Below, in pieces: positions 23,303 to 31,690 of a stretch of DNA of 52,407 nt. The position numbers and the translations under genes are program-made. The stretch is from Pseudomonas violetae. Its GTDB lineage: Bacteria > Pseudomonadota > Gammaproteobacteria > Pseudomonadales > Pseudomonadaceae. Below the pieces are notes generated by a model. The model was not told where the DNA came from. It worked only from the letters and a program-made list of their open reading frames with translations, and searched no databases. Positions within the stretch are counted from its first letter, which is position 1. Each line of letters opens with the position of its first letter. Where the stretch lies: positions 1 through 52,407 of the forward strand of contig NZ_JAKNRW010000035.1 of NCBI RefSeq assembly GCF_023072615.1, in the 5' to 3' direction.

Positions 23303-24985
23303 TCAGATACGAAACTGCCCAACCAGCCTACCCAACCGCTGCCCCAGGTCCGCCAGGCTGCGAGTGGTTTGCGCGCCGAGCTGGGTTTCGTCAGCGACGC
23401 TGTCCACGGCTGCCGCAATCTGATGCACGCTGCGGTTGATCTCTTCGGCCACGGCGGTTTGCTCTTCGGCGGCGCTAGCGATCTGCGCGTTCATCGAGTT
23501 GATCGTGCCGATAAGCTGCGCCATCGCGTCCAGCGAAGCGCCCGCTTCGTTGGCCTGGACGCTGGTGCCGTCGCCGGCCTCGCTGGAACGGCGCATGGCC
23601 TCCACTGCTGACTGCGTGCCCGCCTGCAAACGGTCGATCATGCTCTGGATTTCCTGGGTGCTGATTTGCGTGCGGCTGGCCAGCGCCCGCACTTCGTCCG
23701 CCACCACTGCAAAGCCTCGACCCGCCTCACCGGCGCGAGCCGCTTCGATGGCGGCGTTGAGGGCCAGCAAGTTGGTCTGGTCAGCGATCGAACGAATCAC
23801 CCCCAGCACGCTGACAATCGACGACACATCCTTCTGCAAGCTGTCCAGAGACACGCCGCTGCTGCGAATATCGTCCACCAGCGCATGAATTTTTACGATG
23901 CTACCGGCCACAACCCGCTTGGCTGCCTGGCCTTCTTCATCCGTCTGCTGGGCCGCCACCGCAGCGTTCTGCGCGCTTTTAGCGACTTCCTGGGCCGCCG
24001 CCGACATTTCATTGATCGCCGTGGCAACCTGGTCGGTTTCGTGACGCTGGCGCTCCATCGCCAGGTCCGAGCGTTGGGCCTGATCGGACACCTGAGTGAC
24101 CAGGCCGGTCAGCTGCGAAGTCATTTCAGTGATCTGCTGCACCAGCCCATGGATCTTGTCGACAAAACGATTGAACGAGCCTGCCAGCTCGCCGAGTTCA
24201 TCCTGGCTGGTAATGGCCAGGCGGCGGGTCAGGTCACCCTCGCCGGCGGCGATGTCGTCGAGGTTGGCTTTCATCAGGTGCAGTGGACGCAAGATGGTAT
24301 TGGACAAAAACACGCCCGCTGCGGCGATCACCAACAACACCACTGCAGCGATACCGAGAATGCTCCACACCACCCCTTTCATACGCTCATCCACCTTGGC
24401 CTCGACCAGCGCCACCTGCGCCTCGATACCGTCGAGATTCACCGACGTACCGACCGCCATATCCCACTTCGCCAGGTAGTCGGTGTAGCCAAGCTTGGGC
24501 ACGAGCACCTGGGTGTTGCCCGGTAACGGCGAGCTGTATTGCAGATAATGGGTGCCTTCCTTCGCGACTTTCACCAAGTCGCGGTTGACGTACACGCCGT
24601 TCGGGTCGCGGTTGTCCTTGAAGCTCTGACCGACGCCATCCGGGCTGTTGGCCTTGAAGAGGCGCACGGTATTGGAGTCATAACCGAAGAAGTAGCCATC
24701 CTTGCCGTAGCTTATGCTCGACAGCAATTTGATCGCCTGCGCCCGCGCGCCGTCGTCGCCAGGGGTGGCGGCATCGTAGAGCGGTTTGATCGTGGTCATG
24801 GCCACGGCCACGTAGCTTTGCAGCGTGGCCTTGGCGTCGGTGAGCAGGCGTTGCCGGGTTTCCTCGACTTCCTTGCGCGCCTGTTCCTGGAGGATCAACA
24901 GCGTAGTGAGGCTGATGACCAGCGCAAAGAGCAGCACCGGGAAGACCGCGAGTGACAGGACTTTAGCCTTCAGGCTCATGCGCAT
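23303..24985 (-). CDS. Methyl-accepting chemotaxis protein, CtpM-like
   Basis: The 560-residue receptor has a first membrane helix (LSLAVFPVLLFALVISLTTLLI), a periplasmic single Cache domain with the signature GKDGYFFGYD and DPNGVYVNRDLVKVA, a second membrane helix near residues 190-215, a HAMP domain, and the cytoplasmic signalling domain with the hairpin tip EAARAGEAGRGFAVVADEVR. Gene order (receptor, permease, TlpQ-type receptor, BqsRS) matches P. aeruginosa, where the corresponding receptor is, as I recall, the malate sensor CtpM; ligand identity here is inference. The start at 24985 is preferred; codons upstream lack homology. Confidence 0.88.
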   Translation of the reverse strand: MRMSLKAKVLSLAVFPVLLFALVISLTTLLILQEQARKEVEETRQRLLTDAKATLQSYVAVAMTTIKPLYDAATPGDDGARAQAIKLLSSISYGKDGYFFGYDSNTVRLFKANSPDGVGQSFKDNRDPNGVYVNRDLVKVAKEGTHYLQYSSPLPGNTQVLVPKLGYTDYLAKWDMAVGTSVNLDGIEAQVALVEAKVDERMKGVVWSILGIAAVVLLVIAAAGVFLSNTILRPLHLMKANLDDIAAGEGDLTRRLAITSQDELGELAGSFNRFVDKIHGLVQQITEMTSQLTGLVTQVSDQAQRSDLAMERQRHETDQVATAINEMSAAAQEVAKSAQNAAVAAQQTDEEGQAAKRVVAGSIVKIHALVDDIRSSGVSLDSLQKDVSSIVSVLGVIRSIADQTNLLALNAAIEAARAGEAGRGFAVVADEVRALASRTQISTQEIQSMIDRLQAGTQSAVEAMRRSSEAGDGTSVQANEAGASLDAMAQLIGTINSMNAQIASAAEEQTAVAEEINRSVHQIAAAVDSVADETQLGAQTTRSLADLGQRLGRLVGQFRI

Positions 24986-25076
24986 GACGTTTACTCTTTT
25001 GATTTTATGGGCGTGCCTGAAAGCTTTAACGGCACGCCGAACCAAAAGTTGAATGGCACAAGTAAGAAGGCAGTGT

Positions 25077-26396
25077 TTACAACACCATCGCCGCTACCCA
25101 GCCAAATACCAGCAGCGGCAGGTTGTAGTGCAGGAAAGTCGGCACCACCGTGTCCCAGATATGGTGATGCTGGCCATCGATGTTCAGGCCGGAGGTCGGG
25201 CCGAGGGTCGAATCCGAGGCTGGCGAGCCTGCATCCCCCAGTGCACCTGCGGTGCCGACGATGCTGACGATCGCCAGAGGGCTGAAGCCCAACTGCACGC
25301 ACAGCGGCACGAAAATCACCGCCAGGATCGGCACCGTGGAAAACGACGAGCCAATGCCCATGGTGACCAGCAAACCAACCAGCAACATCAACAATGCACC
25401 GATGGCCTTGCTGTGGCCGATCCACGAAGCTGAGGCTTCCACCAGCGACTGCACGTCGCCAGTGGCCTTGATCACTTCACCAAACCCGGAGGCGGCGATC
25501 ATGATGAAGCCGATCATCGCCATCATCTTCATGCCTTCCGTGAATAAATCGTCGGTGTCGCGCCACTTCACAATCCCCGACACCGAAAAAATCAGAAAGC
25601 CTGCCAGGGCGCCGATGATCATCGAGTCGAGCAGCAACTGGATCACGAACGCGGCGGCGATCGCCAGGCCCGCAACTATCAGGCTCAGTGGGTTGTACTG
25701 CACCGCCACCTGCTCGACCTGCTCGATCTTGCCCAGGTCGTAGACGCGCTTCTTGCGGTAGCTGAAAAACGCGACCGCCAGGCCAAACACCATGCCCAGC
25801 GCCGGGATGCCCATGGCGTGGGTAACGTTAATGCCGCTGATATCAACGCCGCTGCGGGCGACGTTGGCCAGCAGGATCTCGTTGAGGAAAATGTTGCCAA
25901 AGCCCACCGGCAGGAACATGTAAGGCGTGATCAAGCCGAAGGTCATGACGCAGGCAATCAGCCGCCGATCCAGCTGCAACTTGGTCAGTACGTATAAAAG
26001 CGGCGGCACCAGCAACGGAATGAAGGCGATATGTATCGGCAAGATGTTTTGTGAGGCGATGGCCACGACCCACAGCAGGCCGATCAGCAGCCATTTGACT
26101 TGGCCGCCACCGCTGGCGTGCTGGCGATCAACCACTCCCAGCGCTTTGTCCGCCAGCGCATGGGCCATCCCCGACTTGGCAATCGCCACCGCGAACGCCC
26201 CCAGCAAGGCATAGGACAGCGCCACGGTAGCCCCGCCGCCAAGACCGCTATTGAAGGCTTTAAGCGTGGCGTCGATGCCCAGGCCGCCGGTCAGGCCACC
26301 AACCAGCGCGCCCACGATCAGCGCGATCACTACGTGCACGCGGGACAGGCTGAGTATCAGCATGACGCCGACCGCAGCAATTACTGCATTAATCAT
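25077..26396 (-). CDS. Na+/H+ antiporter-family permease (YuiF-like)
   Basis: The 439-residue protein has about eleven membrane helices. The N-terminus (MINAVIAAVGVMLILSLSRVHVVIALIVGALVGG) matches the Na_H_antiport_2 domain, and the remainder is NhaC-like, with LPIHIAFIPLLVPPL, GIGSSFSTVPILAVIFVPL and GSPASDSTLGPT. Relatives include Bacillus YuiF and are thought to move amino acids or organic anions rather than sodium alone. It is 91 bases ahead of the chemoreceptor gene on the same strand, so transport and taxis towards the same compound may be linked. Confidence 0.82.
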   Translation of the reverse strand: MINAVIAAVGVMLILSLSRVHVVIALIVGALVGGLTGGLGIDATLKAFNSGLGGGATVALSYALLGAFAVAIAKSGMAHALADKALGVVDRQHASGGGQVKWLLIGLLWVVAIASQNILPIHIAFIPLLVPPLLYVLTKLQLDRRLIACVMTFGLITPYMFLPVGFGNIFLNEILLANVARSGVDISGINVTHAMGIPALGMVFGLAVAFFSYRKKRVYDLGKIEQVEQVAVQYNPLSLIVAGLAIAAAFVIQLLLDSMIIGALAGFLIFSVSGIVKWRDTDDLFTEGMKMMAMIGFIMIAASGFGEVIKATGDVQSLVEASASWIGHSKAIGALLMLLVGLLVTMGIGSSFSTVPILAVIFVPLCVQLGFSPLAIVSIVGTAGALGDAGSPASDSTLGPTSGLNIDGQHHHIWDTVVPTFLHYNLPLLVFGWVAAMVL

Positions 26397-26629
26397 CGTT
26401 ACCTCAAGGCAAGCGGAATGAGCTCAGCCGGCAGTCTGCGAAGAGCCGCCAGCGGATTGAAGAATCGGTTTTATTAGAGGGCGCGCACTGTGCCGGACCG
26501 CTGCCACCTTGTCAAAGCCAACACACCGCCTAGGGGTGTGAGTCAATATTCAGTGAACGCCATCAAGAATCCCGAATGACGGCCGCTACACTTCCAAGCC
26601 GCAGATATTTATCGAAGAAGGACGTCTCC

Positions 26630-28777
26630 ATGTCACTCAGACAACTTTCCATTCAATGGAAAATCACCCTGCTGACCGGGCTTTGCCTGGCGGGTATTGT
26701 GACCCTGCTGGTGGGTCTTTCGCTGTATCGCATGGAGCACAGTTCCGCGCTGGTGAAGGCCTCGAGCATGGAGATGCTCAATGAAGCCGCCCAGGCACGG
26801 ATCGAGTCCCAGGGTGAAAACCAGGCGCTGGTCATTCGCCAGCAGTTCATGGACGCCTACCAATACGGCCACGGCTTCTCGCGCCAGGTGCTATTCCTGC
26901 GCGACCAGGCGGAAAAACGTTTCCTCGACGCCTTCGACCTGCGCGAAGACTTGACCCGCCAAGTGAGGTCGGCGCTGCAGGCCAACCCGGAACTGCTCGG
27001 CCTGTCGCTGGTGTTCGAAGCCAATGCCCTGGACGGCAAGGACGAACTGTTCGCCGGACAGGCGGAACTGGGCAGCAACGACAAGGGCCGCTTCGCCCTG
27101 TATTGGTCGCAACCGACTCCGGGCAAGTTAACGTCCATGGCGCTGCCGGAAAGCGACATGGCCGACACCAGCGCCGGTCCCAGCGGCGAACCTGCCAACG
27201 CCTGGTTCACCTGCCCGCGCACCTCGCTCAAGCCGTGCGTGATCGAACCGTACTTCTACAAAATCGACGGCCAGGACGTGCTGATGACCAGCATCGTCTT
27301 TCCGCTGATGGTCAACGGCAAGGTCATCGCATCGCTGTCGGTGGACATCAACCTGAACAGTCTGCAATCGATCAGCCAGGTCGCGAGCAAAAAGCTCTAC
27401 GACGGCCAGACCCACGTCAGCATCATCAGTCCGGTCGGCCTGTTGGCCGGCTACAGCTCGGACTCCAGCAAACTCAGCCAACGTTTGGACAGTGTCGATA
27501 AGACGAGCGGCGCCGAGCTTATTCGGTTGCTGGCGGCCAGCAATAAGATTGCCAGCCTGCACAATGACCAACAGCTAAAAGTGCTCGCGCCGTTTGAGCC
27601 GATCCCCGGTGGAAAATACTGGGGCGTGCTGCTGCAAGTACCCGAAAAAGTCCTGGTCGGCCCCGCCGAGGCACTGGAAAAACAACTCGACGAGAGCAAC
27701 ACCACCGGTACCCTGGTCGAACTGGGCCTGGGCGTGCTGGCTGCGTTGATCGGCCTGCTGCTGGTGTGGCTGATGGCGCGCAGCGTGACCAAACCGATCC
27801 TCGGCGTGGCGCGTATGCTCGAAGACATCGCCAGCGGCGAAGGCGACCTGACCCGTCGCCTGGCCTACGACAAACAGGATGAACTGGGCCAGTTGGCCGG
27901 CTGGTTCAACCGCTTCCTCGACAAGCTGCAGCCAATCATTGCTGAAGTGAAACGCTCGGTGCAGGATGCACGCAGCACGGCTGACCAATCCTCCGCGATC
28001 GCCACCCAGACCAGCGCCGGTATGGAGCAGCAATACCGCCAGGTGGACCAGGTCGCCACCGCGTCCCACGAAATGAGCGCTACCGCCCAGGACGTCGCCC
28101 GCAGCGCAGCGCAAGCGGCCCAGGCCGCGCGAGACGCCGACCATGCGACTCGCCGTGGCCTGACCGTGATCGACCAGACCACCACCAGCATTGACAACCT
28201 TGCCGCCGACATGAGCGCGGCGATGGTGCAGGTCGAAGGCCTGGCGGCCAACAGCGAGAAAATCGGCTCGGTACTGGAAGTCATTCGCGCCATCGCCGAA
28301 CAAACCAACCTGCTGGCCTTGAACGCCGCCATCGAAGCGGCTCGGGCCGGTGAAGCCGGTCGCGGTTTTGCCGTGGTGGCCGATGAGGTGCGCAACCTGG
28401 CGCGACGTACCCAGGAGTCTGTCGAGGAAACCCGTCTGGTGATCGAACAGCTGCAAAGCGGCACACAGGTGGTAGTGGGCTCGATGAGCAACAGCCATCG
28501 CCAGGCTCAGGGCAGCGTCGAGCAAGTTGGCCAGGCCGTGACCGCCTTGCGCCAGATCGGCGACGCGGTGACCGTGATCAGCGACATGAACCTGCAGATC
28601 GCCAGTGCCGCGGAAGAACAGAGCGCAGTGGCTGAAGAGATCAACAACAACGTGGCGACGATTCGCGACGTCACGGAGTCGTTGTCGGGGCAGGCGAATG
28701 AGTCAGCGCGGGTGAGCCAGTCGCTCAACAGCCTGGCGAACCAGCAGCAGAGCTTGATGGATCAGTTTCGGGTCTGA
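26630..28777 (+). CDS. Methyl-accepting chemotaxis protein, TlpQ-like
   Basis: The 715-residue receptor starts with a membrane helix (ITLLTGLCLAGIVTLLVGLSLY), then a large periplasmic domain of about 340 residues consistent with a double Cache fold (PYFYKIDGQDVLMTSIVFPLMVNGKVIASLSVDI), a second helix (LGLGVLAALIGLLLVWLMA), HAMP, and a signalling domain with EAARAGEAGRGFAVVADEVR. Length and start (MSLRQLSIQWKITLL) agree with P. aeruginosa TlpQ, which senses histamine and polyamines. ATG at 26630 has AAGGA eight bases upstream. It is divergent from the permease and chemoreceptor pair. Confidence 0.88.
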   Translation: MSLRQLSIQWKITLLTGLCLAGIVTLLVGLSLYRMEHSSALVKASSMEMLNEAAQARIESQGENQALVIRQQFMDAYQYGHGFSRQVLFLRDQAEKRFLDAFDLREDLTRQVRSALQANPELLGLSLVFEANALDGKDELFAGQAELGSNDKGRFALYWSQPTPGKLTSMALPESDMADTSAGPSGEPANAWFTCPRTSLKPCVIEPYFYKIDGQDVLMTSIVFPLMVNGKVIASLSVDINLNSLQSISQVASKKLYDGQTHVSIISPVGLLAGYSSDSSKLSQRLDSVDKTSGAELIRLLAASNKIASLHNDQQLKVLAPFEPIPGGKYWGVLLQVPEKVLVGPAEALEKQLDESNTTGTLVELGLGVLAALIGLLLVWLMARSVTKPILGVARMLEDIASGEGDLTRRLAYDKQDELGQLAGWFNRFLDKLQPIIAEVKRSVQDARSTADQSSAIATQTSAGMEQQYRQVDQVATASHEMSATAQDVARSAAQAAQAARDADHATRRGLTVIDQTTTSIDNLAADMSAAMVQVEGLAANSEKIGSVLEVIRAIAEQTNLLALNAAIEAARAGEAGRGFAVVADEVRNLARRTQESVEETRLVIEQLQSGTQVVVGSMSNSHRQAQGSVEQVGQAVTALRQIGDAVTVISDMNLQIASAAEEQSAVAEEINNNVATIRDVTESLSGQANESARVSQSLNSLANQQQSLMDQFRV

Positions 28778-28811
28778 ACCATGGCATAACGCACTGATGT
28801 GGAGGATCCAA

Positions 28812-28901
28812 TGTGGGAGCGTGCCTGCTCGCGATTGCAGAGTGTCAGGCGACATACATGTCGACTGATACACCGCTATCGCGAGCAAGCACGCTCTCAC
28901 A
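28812..28901. repeat. REPIN-type inverted repeat
   Basis: Arms at 28812-28835 (beginning TGTGGGAGCGTGCCTGCTCG) and 28878-28901 pair at nearly all of 24 positions around a 42-base loop. It lies between the convergent chemoreceptor and bqsS genes and may also end transcription. Confidence 0.8.
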
Positions 28902-28926
28902 GGGGGACGGGTGACAGCTTCAGGTC

Positions 28927-30240
28927 TCAGCGCCTGGGCAGTTCGATCACCACCTGCAGCCCGCCCCACTCGCTCTCTTCCAACCGCAACACCCCGCCCC
29001 AGGTGTCGACGATATCGCGCACAATCCCCAGCCCCAGGCCATGCCCATCTGCCTGCTCATCCAGCCGGGTGCCGCGGCTGAAGACTTGGGTCCGTTGATC
29101 TTCAGGGATACCCGGCCCGTCATCCTCGACGCTCAACTCAAACCCCGGCGTCGTCTCGACCACGCTCAAGCGCACCTCGGCATCCGCCCATTTGCAGGCG
29201 TTATCCAGCAGGTTGCCGAGCAGTTCCAGCAAGTCTTCACGATCCCAGGGTAGGCGCAAACCCTGGGGCGCGCGGTAGCTCAGGTGCAGGTGTTCACCGT
29301 GGATCATGTTCAGCGTAGCCAGCAACCCCGGCAACTCGGCAGCGCAATCGAACAATGCGCCCGGCAGCGCGTCGCCGGACAACCGTGCGCGATTGAGCTC
29401 TCGATTGAGCCGTTGCCGGACGTGTTCCAGCTGCTCCTTGAGGATCCTTCGCAGTTCGGGGTGAGCATCGAGTTTCTCGCTCGACGCCAGGCTCAACAGC
29501 ACCGCCAGCGGGGTTTTCAGGGCGTGGCCAAGATTGCCCAGGGCGTTGCGCGAGCGTTTGAGGCTGTCCTCAGTGTGCGCCAGCAAATGGTTGATCTGCG
29601 CCACCAGCGGCTCCAGCTCCACCGGAACCTGATCGTCCAGTTGCGAGCGTTGCCCCTGTTGCAACTGGGCGATCTGCTCGCGGGCCTTTTCCAGGGGCCG
29701 CAAGGCCCTGCGCACGGTGACCCGTTGCAGCACCAGGATCAGCAGCAGCCCCGCCAATCCCAACCCGAGACCGACCTGCTGCATGCGCAGGAAGCTGTCA
29801 CGCACCGGGGTGTAGTCCTGCGCCACGCTGATGGAAATCGACTGTCCAAGTCGACGATAGTCCGAACGCAACACCAGCAACCGTTGGCCTTCAGGCCCCA
29901 GTTGCAGGTTGCTTTGCAGGCCCGGCTCGGTGAGTTGTGGAAACTCCTGGTCCCACAGGGACCGCGAGCGCCAATGCTTGTCGGCGAAATCGATGCGAAA
30001 GTAGTGCCCGGAAAACGGCCGCTGATAGGCCGGCGACAGGTGCCGCTCCTCCAGTTGCAAACCCTGGGGCCCGCGCACCAGCGCCACCAGCAGGCTCTCG
30101 CTGTCGTTGCGCAGGCCCGCCTCGAGGTAACGGTGCAGGCCCAATTCGAACAGCCACAGACTGGCCTGCGCCAACACCAGGCCGACAATCACCATCACGC
30201 TGATCAGGCCCAGGCTCAAGCGGCGCTGGATCGATCTCAC
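28927..30240 (-). CDS. bqsS: Sensor histidine kinase, BqsS/CarS type
   Basis: The 437-residue kinase has membrane helices at about residues 11-34 and 155-175 enclosing a periplasmic domain of about 120 residues. HAMP and dimerisation regions follow, with the phospho-acceptor H239 in NLGHALKTPLAVL, then the ATPase domain with NLLDNACKWAD, DDGPGIP and GHGLGLGIV. Gene order identifies it as the relative of P. aeruginosa BqsS (CarS), reported to respond to ferrous iron or calcium. The periplasmic part has no RExxE motif. It starts with GTG inside the stop codon of bqsR (GTGA overlap), so translation is coupled. Confidence 0.82.
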   Translation of the reverse strand: MRSIQRRLSLGLISVMVIVGLVLAQASLWLFELGLHRYLEAGLRNDSESLLVALVRGPQGLQLEERHLSPAYQRPFSGHYFRIDFADKHWRSRSLWDQEFPQLTEPGLQSNLQLGPEGQRLLVLRSDYRRLGQSISISVAQDYTPVRDSFLRMQQVGLGLGLAGLLLILVLQRVTVRRALRPLEKAREQIAQLQQGQRSQLDDQVPVELEPLVAQINHLLAHTEDSLKRSRNALGNLGHALKTPLAVLLSLASSEKLDAHPELRRILKEQLEHVRQRLNRELNRARLSGDALPGALFDCAAELPGLLATLNMIHGEHLHLSYRAPQGLRLPWDREDLLELLGNLLDNACKWADAEVRLSVVETTPGFELSVEDDGPGIPEDQRTQVFSRGTRLDEQADGHGLGLGIVRDIVDTWGGVLRLEESEWGGLQVVIELPRR

Positions 30241-30905
30241 TTGGCTTGTCCGCCGAACAGGTAACCCTGGCCGCGACGGGTTTCGATCACGCTGCGGCCC
30301 AGCTTGCGTCGCAGGTGATTGACGTGAACTTCCAGCACGTTGGAATCACGCTCGGTTTCGCCGTCGTAAAGGTGCTCCGCGAGGTGGCTCTTGGACAGGA
30401 TCTGTTCGGAGTGCAGCATGAAATAGCGCAGCAGGCGAAACTCCGCAGCGGTGAGCTGGATGTCGGCGCCGTCGCGCGTCACGCATTGGCGCCCTTCATC
30501 CAGATGCAGGCCCGCCGCCTTGAGCGTTGGTTGGTTGGCGTGGCCGTGGGAGCGGCGCAGCAGCGCCTGCACGCGCAGATGCAGTTCTTCGGGGTGAAAC
30601 GGTTTGGTCAGGTAGTCGTCGGCCCCGGCCTTGAGGCCTTCGATGCGTTCGGACCAGGAACCGCGCGCCGTCAGGATCAGCACGGGTGTCGACAGGCCAC
30701 CGGCGCGCCATTGCGCCAGCACCTCAAGCCCAGGCAGCCCGGGCAGGCCGAGGTCGAGGATGATCAGGTCATACGGCTCGCTGCTGCCCTGATACACCGC
30801 ATCGCGGCCGTCGGCCAGCCAGTCCACGGCATAACCCTGGCGGCTCAGCCCGGCCATTAATTCGTCAGCCAGGGGCACGTGGTCTTCCACGAGAAGCAAA
30901 CGCAT
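30237..30905 (-). CDS. bqsR: OmpR-family response regulator, BqsR/CarR type
   Basis: The 222-residue protein has a receiver domain (residues 1-115) with acidic pocket E7-D8, phospho-acceptor D51 in LIILDLGLPG, and LTKPF with the conserved lysine. A winged-helix DNA-binding domain follows (from about 130) with ELHLRVQALLRR before it and VLEVHVNHLRRKLG, RRGQGYLF at the end. It is the partner of the kinase downstream. It lies three bases after the second PepSY gene, so all four genes should be one operon, read from a promoter with a candidate binding box at 31596. Confidence 0.86.
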   Translation of the reverse strand: MRLLLVEDHVPLADELMAGLSRQGYAVDWLADGRDAVYQGSSEPYDLIILDLGLPGLPGLEVLAQWRAGGLSTPVLILTARGSWSERIEGLKAGADDYLTKPFHPEELHLRVQALLRRSHGHANQPTLKAAGLHLDEGRQCVTRDGADIQLTAAEFRLLRYFMLHSEQILSKSHLAEHLYDGETERDSNVLEVHVNHLRRKLGRSVIETRRGQGYLFGGQAK

Positions 30906-30908
30906 CGG

Positions 30909-31232
30909 TCAATCTTCCTTGTCTTTCAATAGCTCGCCAGTGCTGGCATTGAGGTCCAGTTCGCGCACCACGCCTTCGGCGGTCAACAGTTCGACTTCAT
31001 AAATGTAGACGTCGTGTTTCTCTTCCAGCTCGGCTTCCAGCAGCTTGGCTCCCGGGTAGCGATCCAAGGCCTTTTGCAACAGTTGCTCCAGCGGCATGAT
31101 CACCCCCTGCTGGCGCAGGCGCAGGGCTTCATCCTGGTCCAGGTCGCGGGCCATGACCACCGAGCAGAAAACCAGCAGCGCCAACCCCAATCGGTGGCTG
31201 GCGCGTGTGCCGGACAAAAAATGCACCTTCAT
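30909..31232 (-). CDS. PepSY-domain exported protein
   Basis: The 107-residue protein has an N-terminal signal segment (HRLGLALLVFCSVVMA) and a PepSY domain: MPLEQLLQKALDRYPGAKLLEAELEE, then YIYEVELLTAEGVVRELDLNASTGELL. PepSY domains are small periplasmic modules that often bind ligands or inhibit proteases. Its ATG shares a base with the stop codon of the preceding PepSY gene (TAATG). The pair and the kinase-regulator genes form a single operon as in P. aeruginosa bqs. The frame extends upstream but the signal peptide sets the start. Confidence 0.85.
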   Translation of the reverse strand: MKVHFLSGTRASHRLGLALLVFCSVVMARDLDQDEALRLRQQGVIMPLEQLLQKALDRYPGAKLLEAELEEKHDVYIYEVELLTAEGVVRELDLNASTGELLKDKED

Positions 31233-31540
31233 TACGTATCCTGATGATCCTTGAGCACCTGCCCGCTGACAGCGTCCAATTCCAGGTCCCACTCCAGACC
31301 CTGTGGGTCGCGCATCTCAACCTGGTAGATGTACTTGCCGTACTCTTCTTCCAGCTCCGTTTCGGTGATGGTGGAGCCCGGGTGTTTGGACACGGCGGTA
31401 GCGTTGAGCTTCTCGAAAGACACAATGGTACCAGCGTCGCGCAACCGCAGGGCTTCATCAGGGCCCAGGTCACGGGCGTGGGCGATGCTGGCAGTCATGG
31501 CGATGAGGGAAGCAGTGAACACAGCAGTCAGGGTTTTCAT
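31232..31540 (-). CDS. PepSY-domain exported protein, first gene of the bqs operon
   Basis: The 102-residue protein has a signal peptide (MKTLTAVFTASLIAMTASIAHA) and one PepSY domain with FEKLNATAVSKHPGSTITETELEE, YIYQVEMRDPQGLEWDLELDAVSGQVL. It is similar to its downstream neighbour, so the two arose by duplication. It is the promoter-proximal gene; a BqsR-like box lies about 60 bp upstream, implying autoregulation of the sensing operon. Role in signalling or metal handling is inference. Confidence 0.88.
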   Translation of the reverse strand: MKTLTAVFTASLIAMTASIAHARDLGPDEALRLRDAGTIVSFEKLNATAVSKHPGSTITETELEEEYGKYIYQVEMRDPQGLEWDLELDAVSGQVLKDHQDT

Positions 31541-31595
31541 CGGTGTCTCCGGATTATTCGTGTGTTGCGTACGGAAGGCACCTTAGCGATTCGAA

Positions 31596-31611
31596 CTTAA
31601 TTGAAACTGAA
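31596..31611 (-). promoter_or_regulatory. Candidate BqsR-binding direct repeat
   Basis: On the minus strand this reads TTCAG, six bases, TTAAG. The reported BqsR box in P. aeruginosa is TTAAG-N6-TTAAG, so there is one mismatch in the first half. It is 56-71 bp upstream of the first PepSY gene, a good place for activation. Confidence 0.6.
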
Positions 31612-31690
31612 TTGCCATCATGCAGCTCCTACGGGGTTTGACGCTGAAATCTCCTATAATCACTCCCGCTTGCCAGACATCGAGACCGGT

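Noticed and set aside
22682..23611. A 309-codon open frame through the repeat array into the chemoreceptor gene
   Set aside because: Its sequence is made of repeat units and of the antisense of a well-supported gene; no homology or ribosome site. Kept only as a curiosity about the period lengths.
25005..25012. FliA (sigma-28) -10 box GCCCATAA before the CtpM-like gene
   Set aside because: A TAAA lies upstream but only 12 bases away instead of the expected 15; the TlpQ-like gene shows an equally off-spaced TCAA/GCCATCAA pair. Not convincing without mapped starts.
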